Assembly: GCF_022458985.1 (NCBI RefSeq)
Contig: NC_061772.1
Coordinates: 3,831,501 to 3,895,500, forward strand
DNA from: Mugil cephalus
Lineage: Eukaryota; Chordata; Actinopteri; Mugiliformes; Mugilidae
Reading direction: 5' to 3'
Length of the DNA stretch: 64,000 nt
The notes beneath the pieces are model-generated. The model saw only the letters and a list, made by a program, of their open reading frames with translations, made no database searches and had not been told where the DNA came from. Shown here piece after piece: positions 24,898 through 38,015 of this stretch. Numbering within the stretch: position 1 is the stretch's first letter; each line of letters opens with the position of its first letter. A program made the translations under genes and the position numbers.

Positions 24898-26647
24898 TAG
24901 GACTGCTGGACAAATAGTACATTTAAAGAAAAACTAGTAAATCATTACACAGGCTAGACTTGTAACCTATACATGCTCCCAAACACACATATTTATGAAG
25001 AATGGGCTGTTTAATGGTGCTGGGTGGGAGATTGATTACAAAGCAATTAGAGTTTAAATGACTCATTTAAACACATGCTTTACTCAACATTATTAATGAG
25101 GTGTTACCTTCTGGGGGAACAGGATATTAGACCAGCCTGAGGTCTGTCTGCTGTTTGGTGCTGCTTAAAACCAGAACTTAGAACTCTGACTATACTATGC
25201 TTCAAATACATGGCATTACATTTTAACAGTATTTTCAAAATTTGCATTATCAGGGGTTGTTTTATGATATGAGGAAATAAAATAGAAGATCTTAGCACAT
25301 TTTACAACAGGCATTTCGCTGTCATGCTCTACAACACTTCTCATACTCAGACCACCTGTCTGGTATGGTAAGTGTAATGTCTGTGACCATAACAACCTTA
25401 CAATGGAGAGTGGGGACAGCCAAAGATCACTGGGAGTACTCCACCTTGAAGCACTCATATGAAGCATGTTGTACCCACAAGTCAATCACCAGTGCGAAAG
25501 ACACCTGCCCCAGCCATTGCCTCCTCACACTTTTAAAATCCAGCAGAATGGACCAGGGCTGCAGACCATGCTCTACAAGAAGCTGCAATATACATATCCT
25601 CACCCCAGGGGCTGTGAAAACGCTCAGCAGGGCAACATCCCAAATCCTAGTCTGTCAAGTATACACAAATCAACGTTCCCCAAAGTCAGCACGTGGAGAG
25701 TAACGACTGCCCATGTCACTGTCACTGTTTGCACCTCTATAACTGTACTGTTGCTTGTAGTATATGAGATTTCATTCCTCACTCCTATGACACATTGGTT
25801 GTTGCTAGGTTTATTTCCTTTGTTGCACCCCCTGCTACCCCTTATCGCACAGTGGTTCATGAGGAACTTGCTCTCGTTGTGTATGCTGTGCATATAACTT
25901 GCTGTGAGTCATTTCCCCATCAAAAGAGGTTCTGAGAATAAAATAAACCAAAAGTTTTTATAGAGAGTGATCTGCTCTTGAGTGATCTGTGATCTTCCCT
26001 CCTGCTCGATTCTGAAGCTACAGACGAGCTTGGATGAGTGCAGGACTATTGCAGCTTCTTTGCTGCATATCCTTCCCCTCCCTCCCAGCCAGGGATTTCT
26101 CTCACTCTCCTTCTCTTTGTGTGTCTGTCTGCTTTGTGCCCTGATTACAAGAGGCTGGTGGGCAGATGTGCGGGAGTTGGGTGGGCAGCTGCCAAACACC
26201 ATCAATCTCCCCTGCCACAATATGTGTACCAAGCTTCATCTCAGCCATGCTGCTAGATTGCAAACTCACCTACACAGTTAATCCTCTTCCTACTAGTCTC
26301 TAAACCGCCTTGCTCGTTTGAGCTTTTTGCTAACGGTGTTTTATGTCTGTCTGCTAGACGCTTGGATTTCTGTTCTTTTAGTAGTTCTCTCCGGGGGGCT
26401 TCAAGCGTCTTTGTCTGCTCCAATCAACTTAGCCATAGATCTAGACCATTAGCATATTGACAAAAAGGTACAAAAAAATCCTTTCAACATTGCCAGGGGT
26501 ATGGGATGTAGGTGGAGAGAGGGAAAGATGAGAAACTTGAAAGATGAGGTCATGGATGTAAAAAGGAAAAGAATGGTTGGCAGAGCCAGTGAGCAGAAAC
26601 AGCAGGAATTCTGCCTTTTCATCAAGTGACAGTGATGTGACTGCCAC

Positions 26648-26649
<2 letters not shown>
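24898..26649. other. Unassigned sequence
   Basis: The longest open frame here (25466-25897, 143 codons) overlaps competing frames on both strands and has no recognisable motif. I do not call it a gene. Confidence 0.4.
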
Positions 26650-26697
<48 letters not shown>

Positions 26698-26707
26698 ACA
26701 CACACAC
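26650..26707. repeat. (CA)n microsatellite with two CG interruptions
   Basis: Dinucleotide run of 58 bp, interrupted twice by CG near its right end. Confidence 0.97.
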
Positions 26708-27195
26708 TTTTCAATAACGCAGCACATGTAAGAAGAGTGTGTGTCTGCCTACTGACTTTTAAATTAGTTGCTTAGCTACCTAATCTCAGTTTTGGAACAG
26801 TTTGTTATTTTGGTTTAATTACAAGAGGAGTGGATAGAATGAATATACTGTAACTGAAATAAACAGTTTGATGAACTCGGTTGAATGGAGGTGATGACTG
26901 AAAAAGACCTGGTGGGTGTGATGCCACATATCCAGGTGGTGGGGGGCATGGAAGTGGAAGTGTTAATTAAATAACCGTATCCAACAGAGATCATCCCCTT
27001 CTTTTCCTCTCTGCAACTCTCCCTTTCCACCAACAAAAACAGTAACTGAATGACTACTCGGTAAAAAACACAGTCCTTACTTTGATCTTACACGCTATTA
27101 TTACAGTTTATGGCACTATGGAAAACTTTATTAAGGGCTTTCTATCTCCCTGCATTTGAGAAACAATCACAGCTCATCCTCTCCATTTCCTGGAG

Positions 27196-27376
27196 AACAC
27201 AGCACTAGGTGTTGACCTGGCCTCCAAATTCACTAGATCCCAAACTGATCCAGTATCTGTGGGATGATCCACAGAGGACCCTCCCCTCAACTCATAGGAC
27301 CCACTGACTCCGTGTGTTACCGGACACCACAGGACACCCTCAGCAGACCGATGTCCATTCTCTGATGAGTCACACC
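27196..27376 (-). mobile_element. MITE fragment (ATTATGACCAC family), minus orientation
   Basis: Its reverse complement matches the middle of the copies at 14683 and 33068. Plus-strand blocks include 'ggtgttgacctggcctccaa', 'tgggatgatccacagaggac' and 'caggacaccctcagcagacc'. Both ends are missing. Confidence 0.65.
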
Positions 27377-27394
27377 TGTCACAACCCCATCCCT

Positions 27395-27500
27395 AGTCTG
27401 TCCATTGTGTCCTTGGGCAAGACATTTAAACCACCTTGCTCCCATTGTGAACCCCACTGGTGTATGATTGCGAGTGAGTGAGGTTTGGTGGTGGTCAGAG
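27395..27500 (+). repeat. Dispersed fish repeat fragment
   Basis: Contains 'gtccttgggcaagacattta' followed by 'gtgaatgggt'-like and 'tggtggtggtcagaggtg' blocks. These are familiar from a widespread fish SINE-like repeat. Family not assigned. Confidence 0.45.
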
Positions 27501-30500
27501 GTGTGGATTGGCGATTTTTTAAATTTTATTTACTTATACAGAAAATTCCTGGTTAAAATATCAGTTCATAAATTAGCAAATGCATAGGAAAGCTAATGTA
27601 TAAGCACATTTATGCAAAAATTTACCCATTTGCATCCCATAAGCATGTCAATAAGAAATCAGTATAACCCCAATGTAAGAACAGTCTAGAAATTCAAGTA
27701 CATGCTACAGTGGATTAAGGTAGAGAAACATGCATTTAATATTTGGAAAATAAAATAAAAAATAAAAGCTTGTTGCATAAGCAGAGTGCATCTTGATTCA
27801 CAAAATAGAACTTAGCTTTGCGGAAAATGTCTTGTTTACAGAAAAGGACATAAAGGTCTCTTAGTCAGTGTTCTTAGTCAGTATGAGTGTGCTTATGAAT
27901 TACTTTTCTATCTAATCTCCTTTTAAATTGTCTTGTCTCTTAAAGTATTTCTCCCTACATACTGCAATAGCTCATGGAGGTTACATTTCTGTCAGTGTTA
28001 AGTTTTCTGATCACATCTTTGTGATGAATGTGTGACATGGTAGTGGAAACCATGACATCAGTGAAACAGGAAGGACGGCTGCAGATCCCTGGTGTCAACA
28101 TCATGAGGTCAGTCATGAGCACGTAAAGAGACAGAAGACACTAAGACAGACCAAATTCACCAAAGAGACATATAGACAACCTTTGAAACTGTGTGCAGGT
28201 TTACCTCTGATAAAGTGAAATAACTTAACAAAAACAAACAAACAAAAAAAACATCATGGATATTCATGGCATGATTTTTTATTTAGTATGGGAAACCTAA
28301 TTTTATAACTAATGTCACCTTCTGCAAAGAACCATGGCATCTTATTTTGTGAGTTCTGTTTCTGCAGGGAAAAAAGCTGTTCAGTGCCTTTAACACAGCG
28401 TTGGAGGTGATGGAAAGTATATTTTGAATTTATTTTTAAAGAGGCACACATTCTCAACCTGTGTCTGATCTGTAAAATGTTTAAAGAACCTTAAAGATAT
28501 GCTTTGAATTCCTGATTATGTGTCCCTTGTGATAGTCTGCATTCCAGTTGACGCCTTAGTTCTAAGTCCCTAGATAACCCACACATACACCACATAAGAG
28601 ATCCGACACATCATATTTTCTTCAGCCTTCCTTTATTAAAAAGACATGATGTTCTTACAGTAAATGTTGCAGCACTGGTCAGTAACATCACAAGTGATCA
28701 TGGTCTTGGGCCTGACTCCTGCAACAGGCTTCAGTGCCAGCTGGTGCGGTTATAAAATGAACCATTAACATAATCTGTGATGTATCATGAATATTAATAA
28801 CAAAAAGTCAGCCCCCACAGCTATGAACTAAGACACATTTAGGGCCGCTCTGGTCCACTGAGAATAATCACAGGAAATTTTCAGGCTGAAGTTGAAGAGT
28901 AAATTATTCAACAATGAAAATAAACCAGTGGCATGTCATTGCCAGGGGACTGTTGGGTGAATTGTCAGACTAGAGCTGTGATAAGTCTAATACTGTGCTG
29001 ATGTGGCAAACATGAATCTCACCCTACTCCTCATTGAGAGCATCATTTTGAACGCCTCAGTCTTGCCATGCACGATGATTTCCAGTTTAAAAACCTGCCA
29101 AACTATTCGATATCACATATATTTTTTTTTAGTACTTGAACCATCCAGATTGCTTCGTGTAGCCTACCATACAAAGCAATAAACCATGGGAGCCAACTAC
29201 CACAACTTCTCTCATGCACTCACCCACAGAAACACACACCGTCTGGGGAAGAGCAAAGGCACCTTGGTTTTGTTTCAAATAAGCATTAAAACGTAATTAG
29301 GAAAACCACCAGAATGAGGATAAACCGGACTAAATTTAGTTCTCCCAGGCATGATTGAACTGTAACATGTCTCACAAAATATGAATTAAAGTTAGAAAAT
29401 GCCACTCAGAGAATCCTGAATTCATTAGTTATAAACATTATGATATCATCTAGAGAGAAAAGACAGAATGTTGATTTTGAAAAAGCTACAAGTTGATTTG
29501 AGAGTCTTCAAAAAGACTGTTAGAAATATGCAGGAGTATTCCTCTTGTCCACAGCCTTATTCATAGTTGATAGAATTCTCTTTTGCCTTTGATGAACAAA
29601 CTCTTTGAAATCCTTCACTGACAAAAGTGTGTGAGCCTTCCTATGAATGACCTGGTAGGAGGGACTGAAAAGAGATTGTTTTACCGTTCTGCCTGGGAGA
29701 TGTGGGTTTCATCATTCTAACACTGCAAATTCAACATATTTTTGAAGACTACACCCATTCATTTGAGTGCCGTTCTGTGAAATACCTGCAGAGTTCTGGC
29801 AGAGCGCTCATTTCTAGTGAAAAAAATGTTACAGAAACACCAACATGCACAGACAAGTCCTTCTCAGTGTGACCTGACCCCTGAAGTATCTAAACACAGA
29901 TGTGGAGGTGAAACATAAGAGGTTGATTGCAATTTAGCAGCCTTTGTCAGGCATCAAAGAGGGCAATCAGCCATTTTGTGCGATATTGTTTATGCAGCAA
30001 AAGTTAACTGCTTCAGAGAGCCAAAACAGTGTGCAGTCACAGATTCTCAAAGTCAAAGTCAGCTTCTGACATGTGCAACACATATACAGGACTGAAATTT
30101 CCTGTTACTGTTTCCTACAGTGCAACAACGTAAGCATGAACAACTTATGAGGAAATGTGGCGACAGTTTGAAGCATGTAAAACATGTCTGACGTGTAATC
30201 TCTCTCAGATGCCAATAAAAACTTCTACTTGACACTCACAGCTTCTCAGAACAGTATCTAGAGTTTTCTGGTTCAGCGTTACTATATGTCAGGGTCTGGC
30301 CAGTTCATCTGCATTACAATGCAAGTCTCATCATCCACTTGTATGTTGTCATTTTTTCCTACACCAGCATGGGGACTACAGTTCACTAAGCTCAGGCAAG
30401 GGGTTACATAACTAAAGAGTTAACATTTTAGAAAGAAAATGTCTTTATCTTTGAGCTCAGTAGAAGAACGTCTTCAATTAGCACTATTGCTACCTTCATT

Positions 30501-31099
30501 CAGATAAAGTGATTTGTGATGTTTGTGAAACACATGTTTGAGTTAAAATAAATCCCAGATCTATGACAGATATAATGGAATAATGGAAGATTATTAAAGA
30601 ATAAAAACTATTTATGAGAAATGTCAAACTGTTGAAAGGGGTTTCAGAGAGACAAAGAGAAAAGAATAAATTGTGTCAGCTTAATCCTTGATATCTTGAA
30701 CAAAGTTATTTTAGACTCCATGTCTTCTAAATAAGACAGCAGATTAGATAAAAATAATTTGACTTGGCCTGCTGAGAATCTAGTTCATGCACACATTTCA
30801 TGCTTGCACAGCCCCTCTGTTATCCCAATCATTCTGAGTGTTTCTTCAGAGGAGCCTGGCTGACTGATAAGGCACACATGTTAATACACTTGTAACACAA
30901 AAACTGCTTGCCTCTATCCGATCAAATATGAGATGGAATTCATGAAGAAGCTACGTATCTGCCTTTAAATGTAAGGCTATCTTTGCATCCGAGGCCATAA
31001 TAGCAAATATATTCCGGCAGCTACAATAATGGCCACGCTCAAAAGGCTTATGTGTTATACTGTGTGACTGTTGGTGGGAATACTGTGGAAATGAAGGAC
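27501..31099. other. Unassigned AT-rich sequence, no gene recognised
   Basis: Open frames are few and short across 3.6 kb on both strands. No repeat family is recognised. This is the least repeat-like long stretch in the left half, so conserved non-coding elements are possible, but single-sequence reading cannot show them. Confidence 0.4.
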
Positions 31100-31560
31100 A
31101 ACTTTAAACTGAGCAATGTGTTGTGACCTACATAACCAGCTGCCTGTAGCTCAGCATCAGCAGGACAGAGGAGCTGATGGTGGACCTCAGAAGATCCACG
31201 ACTCCTTCTGTTTCCCTTTAAGGTTATAGAGTTTGATGGAGATGGCACAGGAGTACAATTAAGTAAACTTACAGCAGAATCCTGACTGGACCAGGAGCTC
31301 TGCAGCCTTCTAGAGGAAGTGGAGGCCCTGCTCCTTCAGTGTATGCAGCACAATAGAAGTGTTAATGAGTCTTTGGAGGCCAGTATAATTTTCTTTGCTG
31401 TAATCTGCTAGGGGGAACGACTGATGGTGGACAACAGCGAAAGACTAAATGAACTTATTCAGAAGGCTGGCTCAGCCTCAGGGCGGAGCTGGGTAATCTT
31501 CAGTAGCAGAGATTAAGACGTTCTCAAAATCCCTCTGCATCACAGCCATCCAGTTCCCAA
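31100..31560 (+). mobile_element. LINE C-terminal fragment, decayed
   Basis: Plus-strand reading gives SISRTEELMVDLRRSTTPS, resembling the ISKTKELVVDFR block after the RT catalytic site of fish LINEs. About 300 bp later comes LNELIQKAGSASGRSWVIFS, resembling the LIRKAGSVLG block near the end of Rex-type ORFs. Stops and frame changes lie between them. Confidence 0.6.
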
Positions 31561-33067
31561 TCTCTTTCACTTTTATAGACTTAATTTTCAAATTTCCAAC
31601 TCCAAAATCTTTATACATTTCCTATATTTGCTTACCATTTGTTTTCTACCAATTCCTAAGCCAATATCTGGTTAATGCTTTTATTTTTTATGTACTTATT
31701 TTATTTGCAGACAGCTAGGATAGTAGGTGGTTGTAGGAGATGAGCTGAGATTTTATTTACAACAGAACAATTATTTGATGCTGAGTCAGTGGTATGAGCC
31801 AGGCAGGAAATGGTTTTGTGCTATTACTAATTGGTAGGACTACACTTACTGTGTACTTGCTCATTAAAACAAAATACGTTTTACTGATTCTGTTAACACT
31901 CTTAGGTTAGGGTTCAAAGGTCAACATGATGAAAACTAAACACACACTGAAAATGTCAACACTGATTTCTATGGCAAGTCAGTTAAATCGTCCTGTCAGT
32001 TATTTCAAAAACCCACATAAGGTGTTTGGGTGATAATGGCGGTATGGATCATTAACCTCATGCATCCTAGCAGCACTGTCTTTCTTAAGACCTGGATCTG
32101 GTCCAGTCCTGTAAAAGGTGCAGTCAAAAACACATCTGCTCCCAGACCACTCTACAGGCATCAGTCTGAGACAACCGAAGGACAGAGATGAACATTAACA
32201 AAACAGCTAAAAGAGCCTTAATGTAACCACCTTATTCTTGCAGCTTATAATAAATACATACAGAATACAAACAGCCCCTGTTTGTGTTAATAAAGTTAAA
32301 AAAAGAAAAAATGCATATGAAATTGTATTGATAGTGCGTTGTCTTCATCTCCTGTTTTAATTCAGCTAGAACTCAAACTTCCTGCTCCCTACCAAATACA
32401 CAGGAGTCAACCCCTCCTTCCCCATTTTCCTTTACCTCGCTTTACAGAGAAAAAATAACAGCAGCCTAATTACTGCTCTCCATCAGTGAGTTTGAAAATA
32501 AGGTAACCAAATAGAAATCCAAGAGTGACACACAGTGGAAAAACCCAGTTAGCTCACTTGGCTGACGAAGAAGCCTACTTCATTTGAGCCCTTTGATGTG
32601 TGTGTGTGTGTGTGTGCAGTAAATGTGTGAAAACAGATTAAGTTTAATTTATTAAATAGTTTTATAATTAACTTCTTGTTCTCTCTTATCTGCCTGTGGG
32701 TTTCTGTAGTCTATTCTGTTGGAAAGAAAGAGAATGTTAAACAACACGTGCAGCCTTCCACTGTAATGCAAATTGTGGAAAACCATTTTTTTTTTTTTTT
32801 TTACTTGAGTCTAAAGAAGCCTGCACTCAATCACACCAAGTGCTTACATAACACTTGTCACAGAACAGAAAGCACAGGTTCTATTAAGTGTCTCAGTAAA
32901 TCACAACAGTGAACCAGATACGCAAATAAGCAAAACCCCATCTCTCATTAATATACTAGTGCTTTCCATAGTGTGACAAGTGAAAACTTACTTCTGTTTG
33001 ACAAGTTGAGATGTTTGGTGGCCAAGTATAAATTGTAAAGTCAATGGTGAAAATAACCACTTTACAC
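31561..33067. other. Unassigned sequence with short simple repeats
   Basis: A (TG)n run lies at about 32597-32618 and a T run at about 32787-32802. No coding signal is seen. Confidence 0.4.
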
Positions 33068-33424
33068 CGATCAGGCATAACATTATGACCACCTTCCTGA
33101 TATTGTGTCGGTCTCCTATGTTCCTCCAATACAGTTGTGATTCATCAGAAAATGGACATGGGTCTTCTGAGGGTGTCCTGTGGTGTCTGGTAACAGAATG
33201 TTGTTAGTGGGGTCTTTGGGTCCTATGGGTTGAGGGGAGGGGCCTCTGTGGATCATCCCACAGATACTTGATCAATTTTGGATCTAGTGGATTTGGAGGC
33301 CAGGTCAACACCTAGTGTTATTCTGTTCTATGGGGTGGGGGTGTCTGGTCTGGTCTAGGTGGGTTGTACATGTCTAAGTAACATTCACATGAATGCCAGG
33401 TCAACAGAACACAGAACACTGAAT
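33068..33424 (+). mobile_element. MITE copy (ATTATGACCAC family), right end lost
   Basis: Begins with an intact left terminus, 'cgatcaggcataacattatg', and continues through the shared body ('gggtgtcctgtggtgtctgg'). It runs to 'catgaatgccaggtc' and stops before the right inverted repeat. Confidence 0.7.
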
Positions 33425-35039
33425 TGAATCTTTACGCATCTCAGACAGGTCAAAAAATTTAAAAAATGTAAATAATGCAAGTTGCTGTCTATTAAGTCTA
33501 ATATTACAACTGTTATCACAAATATGTCACATATTTGACAAGATTGTAATAAATTACTGCATATTTGCTTTGACTGACTATAAATCTACCTCTATACACA
33601 CATATGAAGCAAACTAGAGCATTCTACATATGTTGAATGTATTAATAACCATAACCAAGCCATGAGGAAATTTTCCAAAAAACATTAACACCTACATATG
33701 GCGTGGACTGAGCATTGGCACTCATTCGATAACCCCTTATTTTTGTTTGGTTGATGACTAATACTAATGGTAGGGAGTCCAGCTCATTAACTATTCAAGA
33801 TGTATAAGATACATCCTGTAAGGAGCATGTGCACAGGGAATTGCATAGCAACATGAAAACCTGTTGATTCTCAGTGCCTAAGTAGTCCATGTCTTTAAGA
33901 GGCTTAGCAGCAAATGGAACAATGCATCATTAATCACTGAACAATCTTATTTAGATGTCTGTTTTCATTCCCTGGCCTAAGCATTTCACTAAAGTTGTTG
34001 AAAATGTAACTTGATCTTGATTTTGAACTTACCTATAAGTGTGGCTCTCTTTTCTGAACCTGCCATTAGATGTCCACTCTTTTGAATTTCTAAAATATAA
34101 ATGCTTTCATTCAGCTTAAAGCAACAGTGGAATCTCCTGTGGTTCTAAATATTTAAACAAGATATGTGCTCCTTAAAAGAGCAGCTTCTTTGAAAATGTG
34201 TGAGAGACAATGTGGAACAAGGACTAACAGTTAAAAAAGAAGTTGAAGAAATTGCTGGAGGTCTGCATGAAGGTAAACAGTGTAACTTTGACATTAAGAG
34301 GTAAAAAAAATCGTTCATCAATTTCCCAAAATATATTGAAAGTTTGTTCAGCATGTTTATTTTCAATTCGTTCTTCATTTTAGGTATATTACGCATAGTA
34401 AAAATTGCCCTTAAATGATTCTTCATGGCAACATTGCCATGTTCTTTTGAGACATCTTTGTGTCTGGTGTCATGACAACAGTCTAATTTAGATGTGACAG
34501 TTCCATACAAACAAATTGAGAAAAGGAAAAAAGAAAGAAAGAGAAGAAAGCTGCTCCCCATTCACACCAAGGACAAGGAACCAGACCTGTCCTTGGTGTG
34601 AATGTACGGTTGCATATTAGATGCAAATATCATGCACATACAGTTCCTCTCTGTAAAGGTCTGGCATGTCTACATTGAACCATATGGAACGTGAATGTAA
34701 CAGACATCCATAACTGAATGGCACAAAGTTGTCACATTAGCAACTTGACAAATCTCGGTGGTACATTTTCTTTTTCAATAAGTGTAAATTGAACTTGACA
34801 TGAAGTAGGAGGTCTCTATACCTTTAACACACACATTAATTCAGCCTTTGAGTCAGAAGTTTAAATTGCAGTCTGTAATGATATAACGGGACAGAAAGGA
34901 AAGTTAGAATTAATGATGGCTGTCTGCCAGTTCATTCATCTTACTAGTTTCACCTGAGCTGTTCCGGCTCCAACAAGTCAAAATGACAAGAATGGAAAAA
35001 GGTGTTATTGGTATTAATAGGAAAGGCCATTTGATGAGG
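33425..35039. other. Sequence downstream of MTHFS, partly its likely 3' UTR
   Basis: MTHFS is transcribed leftwards into this stretch. A minus-strand AATAAA (plus 34356-34361) lies about 680 nt past the stop and is a candidate poly(A) signal. A 138-codon minus frame (34561-34145) with a hydrophobic start and the 17 bp hairpin at 34559-34604 lie here. Neither is convincing as a gene. Confidence 0.4.
34559..34604. repeat. Perfect 17 bp inverted repeat, 12 nt loop
   Basis: 34559-34575 (cattcacaccaaggaca) pairs exactly with 34588-34604. It lies about 440 nt past the MTHFS stop on the transcribed side, so it could form a hairpin in the 3' UTR or be a foldback element. Confidence 0.85.
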
Positions 35040-37686
35040 CTACTTGTCATCTTCATAGAGCACCTCATCTATGAGTTCATCATTGTCATCGACAGGGATT
35101 TCCTGGCACAGCTGCTCTTTGTAAGCCAAGGCAATGGTGTAGGGCTTTCCTTTGGGGTGTCTTTTGCAGCGCTCCAAATAGTTGTCGTAGAAACCCTTCC
35201 CTCGTCCCAAACGATTTCCAGACTGGTCAAAGCCAAGACCTGGCATCAAGATCAGGTCCAGGCCTCCTGGGCAGTCAGTGCAGACAGAGTAATTAGTATT
35301 AAAAGTCTGGAAAACATTTGATTTTATAGATGTCTATAGAACATTAATGTATGTAGTTATCGATCAACACACGCCCATGACATGTCTCTTTGTCCCTTTA
35401 AAACATTTAATGTGTACTGATATGTGAATACAATCCTATGTAAACAATCTGTAATCTAAAACTGTAGGAGACATCTGTTAACAGAGATAGTAGTGCATTC
35501 TCCTGAGCACAAACAAACAGTGGACTGTCAATAAACAGCATTTGAATGCAACTATGTGTCTCGGGGGTGTCCTTTTAGTCATTAGTTTTGTTGTTCCAGT
35601 TTATGGTGTCTCTCTTTCTGTGTTCATATGCTTACCTGAAGCCAGGGCTTCCTCTCTGCTGTTGTCATCTTCAGCAGGCTGCCTGATGTTCCAGGACGTC
35701 AGAGGCAGCGTCTCCACTTCGTGCAGACTGCTGAGCTTCAGCATGTCCATGTGACTGCTGCTGCTCTCGTATCTGGGGATGAAGCAGCTTTTACCCCGAC
35801 TGAACACGTCTTTGAGGATTTCCTGAGTGCACACTTCATCATCCATGCTAAGAAACACCGCAATCCGCTGAGAGGACACGTACTTAGGGTGTCTGAACAG
35901 CTGAATGAAAACACAGAGGAAGAGAACGTTAAAATCAATGACATTACTTCACGCAGTTTATTCACTTCCGGATTACCATCTCCAAGTATGGATGAAAACT
36001 TACTGAGTATAAATAGCATCATAGAATGGCCTTGCTGCATGTACTAGAACTGAAACAATGAGTTGAATAATCAACAGTCAACAGAAAACTTTCAGTGTAT
36101 AATACTCAACAACGGGACCTTCGACTGTCTGGCTGCAGTGATGACCACATGATCTAATACTCTGATTACCCCCAGCGGCTGTGCTGCTATTTAGTCACTA
36201 TTCAAGCTCCTGCTGTCAGACATCCTGTAAATGACCGACAAAAAGCCCAAACCTGGTCATCAAAACTGTGAGAATTCTCTCAACAGCTACCCAATATGTT
36301 GCTTGCATTGAACAACATGGCACAGCCACAGCTGCCCAAACACTAATGTGTGAGCATCTCAACAGAGGAGATCTGCAGACTTTCACACGTCAAAACAACA
36401 AGACACCAGCATCAGCACTTGTGTTATTACAGTTTCTTGTCCGTCTTAAGCGATGTTCAGTTAGTGTTCAGTGCCTGGGGTTTGTTGTTCCATCTGCTGT
36501 TGTGCTGATGGAAGTTTAAGCAACTTGTTCCTGTCATAAAATGACCACTCTGATTAGCCTCCATATAACCGTCAGTGCACACATTTGTTACTTGTCCTGG
36601 TTATGGTTGAGACGGAAACACATGCACAAAGTGTTATTTAGGTAAATGAAGCCAACCATGCAGCAGGTACTGAGGGATTAAACTCAGTACTTGAGATGTG
36701 ATTTTTAATGGAAAGAGAAAGAAAATAAAAATATTCACTTAAAAATAGTCACTTACATTGTATTAAAGAAAAGGAAAGTATGCAGCTCCACTTAATATTG
36801 CAGGTCAGCTATCGAAAATGGAAGTATCCTTGAATGTCTATGGAGTTTAGCTGTGAGATCTTTTCTAACCTCTTCAAATATCTTGTTGCTCTCAATAACA
36901 ACAATAATAATAACAGTAATACATTTCATTTATAGGCGCCTTTCAAAACACCCAAGGACACTGTACAAAGGAAGATTACATAATAGACATCAAAAGCATT
37001 AGAAAAAATACAAGTATAAGACGCTGAAAACATAAGATAAAAATGTAAAAGATTTGGTTAAAACAAAAACATTACTCTCTCATTACAGCTGGATCACGAT
37101 TTGCAGATAAATAGCTAATATTCTGTTTCCCAACTGCGGTCTAAATTAAAGGAATTAAAGGAATATCTTATAAAATACATCGCTATAACAGGTGATTAGA
37201 CAGTGCCTTCAGATAGGAACTAAATAATAATTCCTATACACAATGGTTCCATTTGTTACATATAGCCTGCTTACCAAACCAGACTCCAGTCAAAAATAGG
37301 TAAATTTAACAGTCGTCTGATTTACAGCGTTTGCATGGTGGTTAATCACAGTCACGGTTTGACTGACGTAACACAGCAAAAAACAGGACTTTTTCTAGGG
37401 AAGTGCTTCAAGTTGCACTGGAAAACTGAACCAGTCCACTAATATTAAAGCATTTCTTTATGCAGCATATCTCACCCAGAGCGAAAGGCAACTGCTGTTA
37501 GTACTACTTGTACACAGCCAGAAAAGGCTGCATGAAGTAATTGCAAAACTTTCCGCTCGTGTTATTCCGTCTTACCTTGTGTGAAACGACGAGAGACTGT
37601 CGCAGTTTCTCCTCTTTGCTCAACGCTGCAACCCGTCGCTTTATTTCTTTCCTCAGAGCTTGTTTTGCAGCTCGCAAGGCAGCCAT
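35040..37686 (-). CDS. mthfs: 5-formyltetrahydrofolate cyclo-ligase (MTHFS), three coding exons
   Basis: The enzyme converts 5-formyltetrahydrofolate to 5,10-methenyltetrahydrofolate using ATP, returning this folate store to the one-carbon pool in the cytosol. Coding exons on the minus strand are 37686-37576 (37 codons, phase 0), 35900-35636 (ends phase 1) and 35266-35040 with the stop. Joined they give 603 nt and 200 residues, close to the roughly 203 of human MTHFS. The donors read gtaag and the acceptors ag. The product starts [16 protein letters not shown]; then [19 protein letters not shown] and [11 protein letters not shown] appear in exon 2. Exon 3 has [20 protein letters not shown], with the ATP-binding GRGKGFYD at about 146-153, and ends [10 protein letters not shown] chose the ATG at 37686 because it matches the family length; an in-frame ATG at 37707 would add MPLLVVR. 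No disabling change is seen. Confidence 0.96.
35901..37575 (-). other. MTHFS intron 1 with a dispersed-repeat remnant
   Basis: This is a GT-AG intron of 1,675 bp. Around 36890-37080 lies a decayed common fish repeat ('catttatttataggcgcctt'-like block followed by an AAAACATAAG-rich tail). I see nothing else of note. Intron 2 (35267-35635) is 369 bp and shows no feature. Confidence 0.6.
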
Positions 37687-37961
37687 TCTGACTACAAGCA
37701 AAGGCAAGTGTCAAAACTAAAAATGACTTCACAGAAGTGTACAGACTATGCGCTTCCTCTTCAGTGCCAAACAAGATAGTGGTTTCGAAATTAATTTTGC
37801 TTCGTTGCAACTTTGCAGGAGTTAAATATTAACCAGTGTTATCAACCCATAGCAGGGGCTCAGAACAGCTAAAGGGCGGCGAAGTAACGGGGTACATACA
37901 AGGTATTCACTGTAGTATGTAAGTTACAGTTAATGCTGCACACAAGCATGTCAATTAAGGT

Positions 37962-37982
37962 TTCTTCTTCTACTTCTACGTC

Positions 37983-38014
<32 letters not shown>

Positions 38015-38015
38015 T
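37962..38015. repeat. (TTC)n tract, tail of the adjacent LINE
   Basis: On the minus strand this is (GAA)n, lying directly after 'cagtaggtggcggtaaaaca'. I recall that arrangement as the 3' end of a fish LINE. It is therefore probably the element's tail and not an independent microsatellite. Confidence 0.8.

Noticed and set aside
25365..25897. Overlapping open frames of 112 and 143 codons
   Set aside because: Frames compete on both strands, with no start context, splice pattern or motif.
34145..34561. A 138-codon minus frame with a signal-peptide-like start
   Set aside because: No family resemblance, low-complexity hydrophobic start in AT-rich DNA, and probably within or past the MTHFS 3' UTR. 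Kept only as a low-interest finding.
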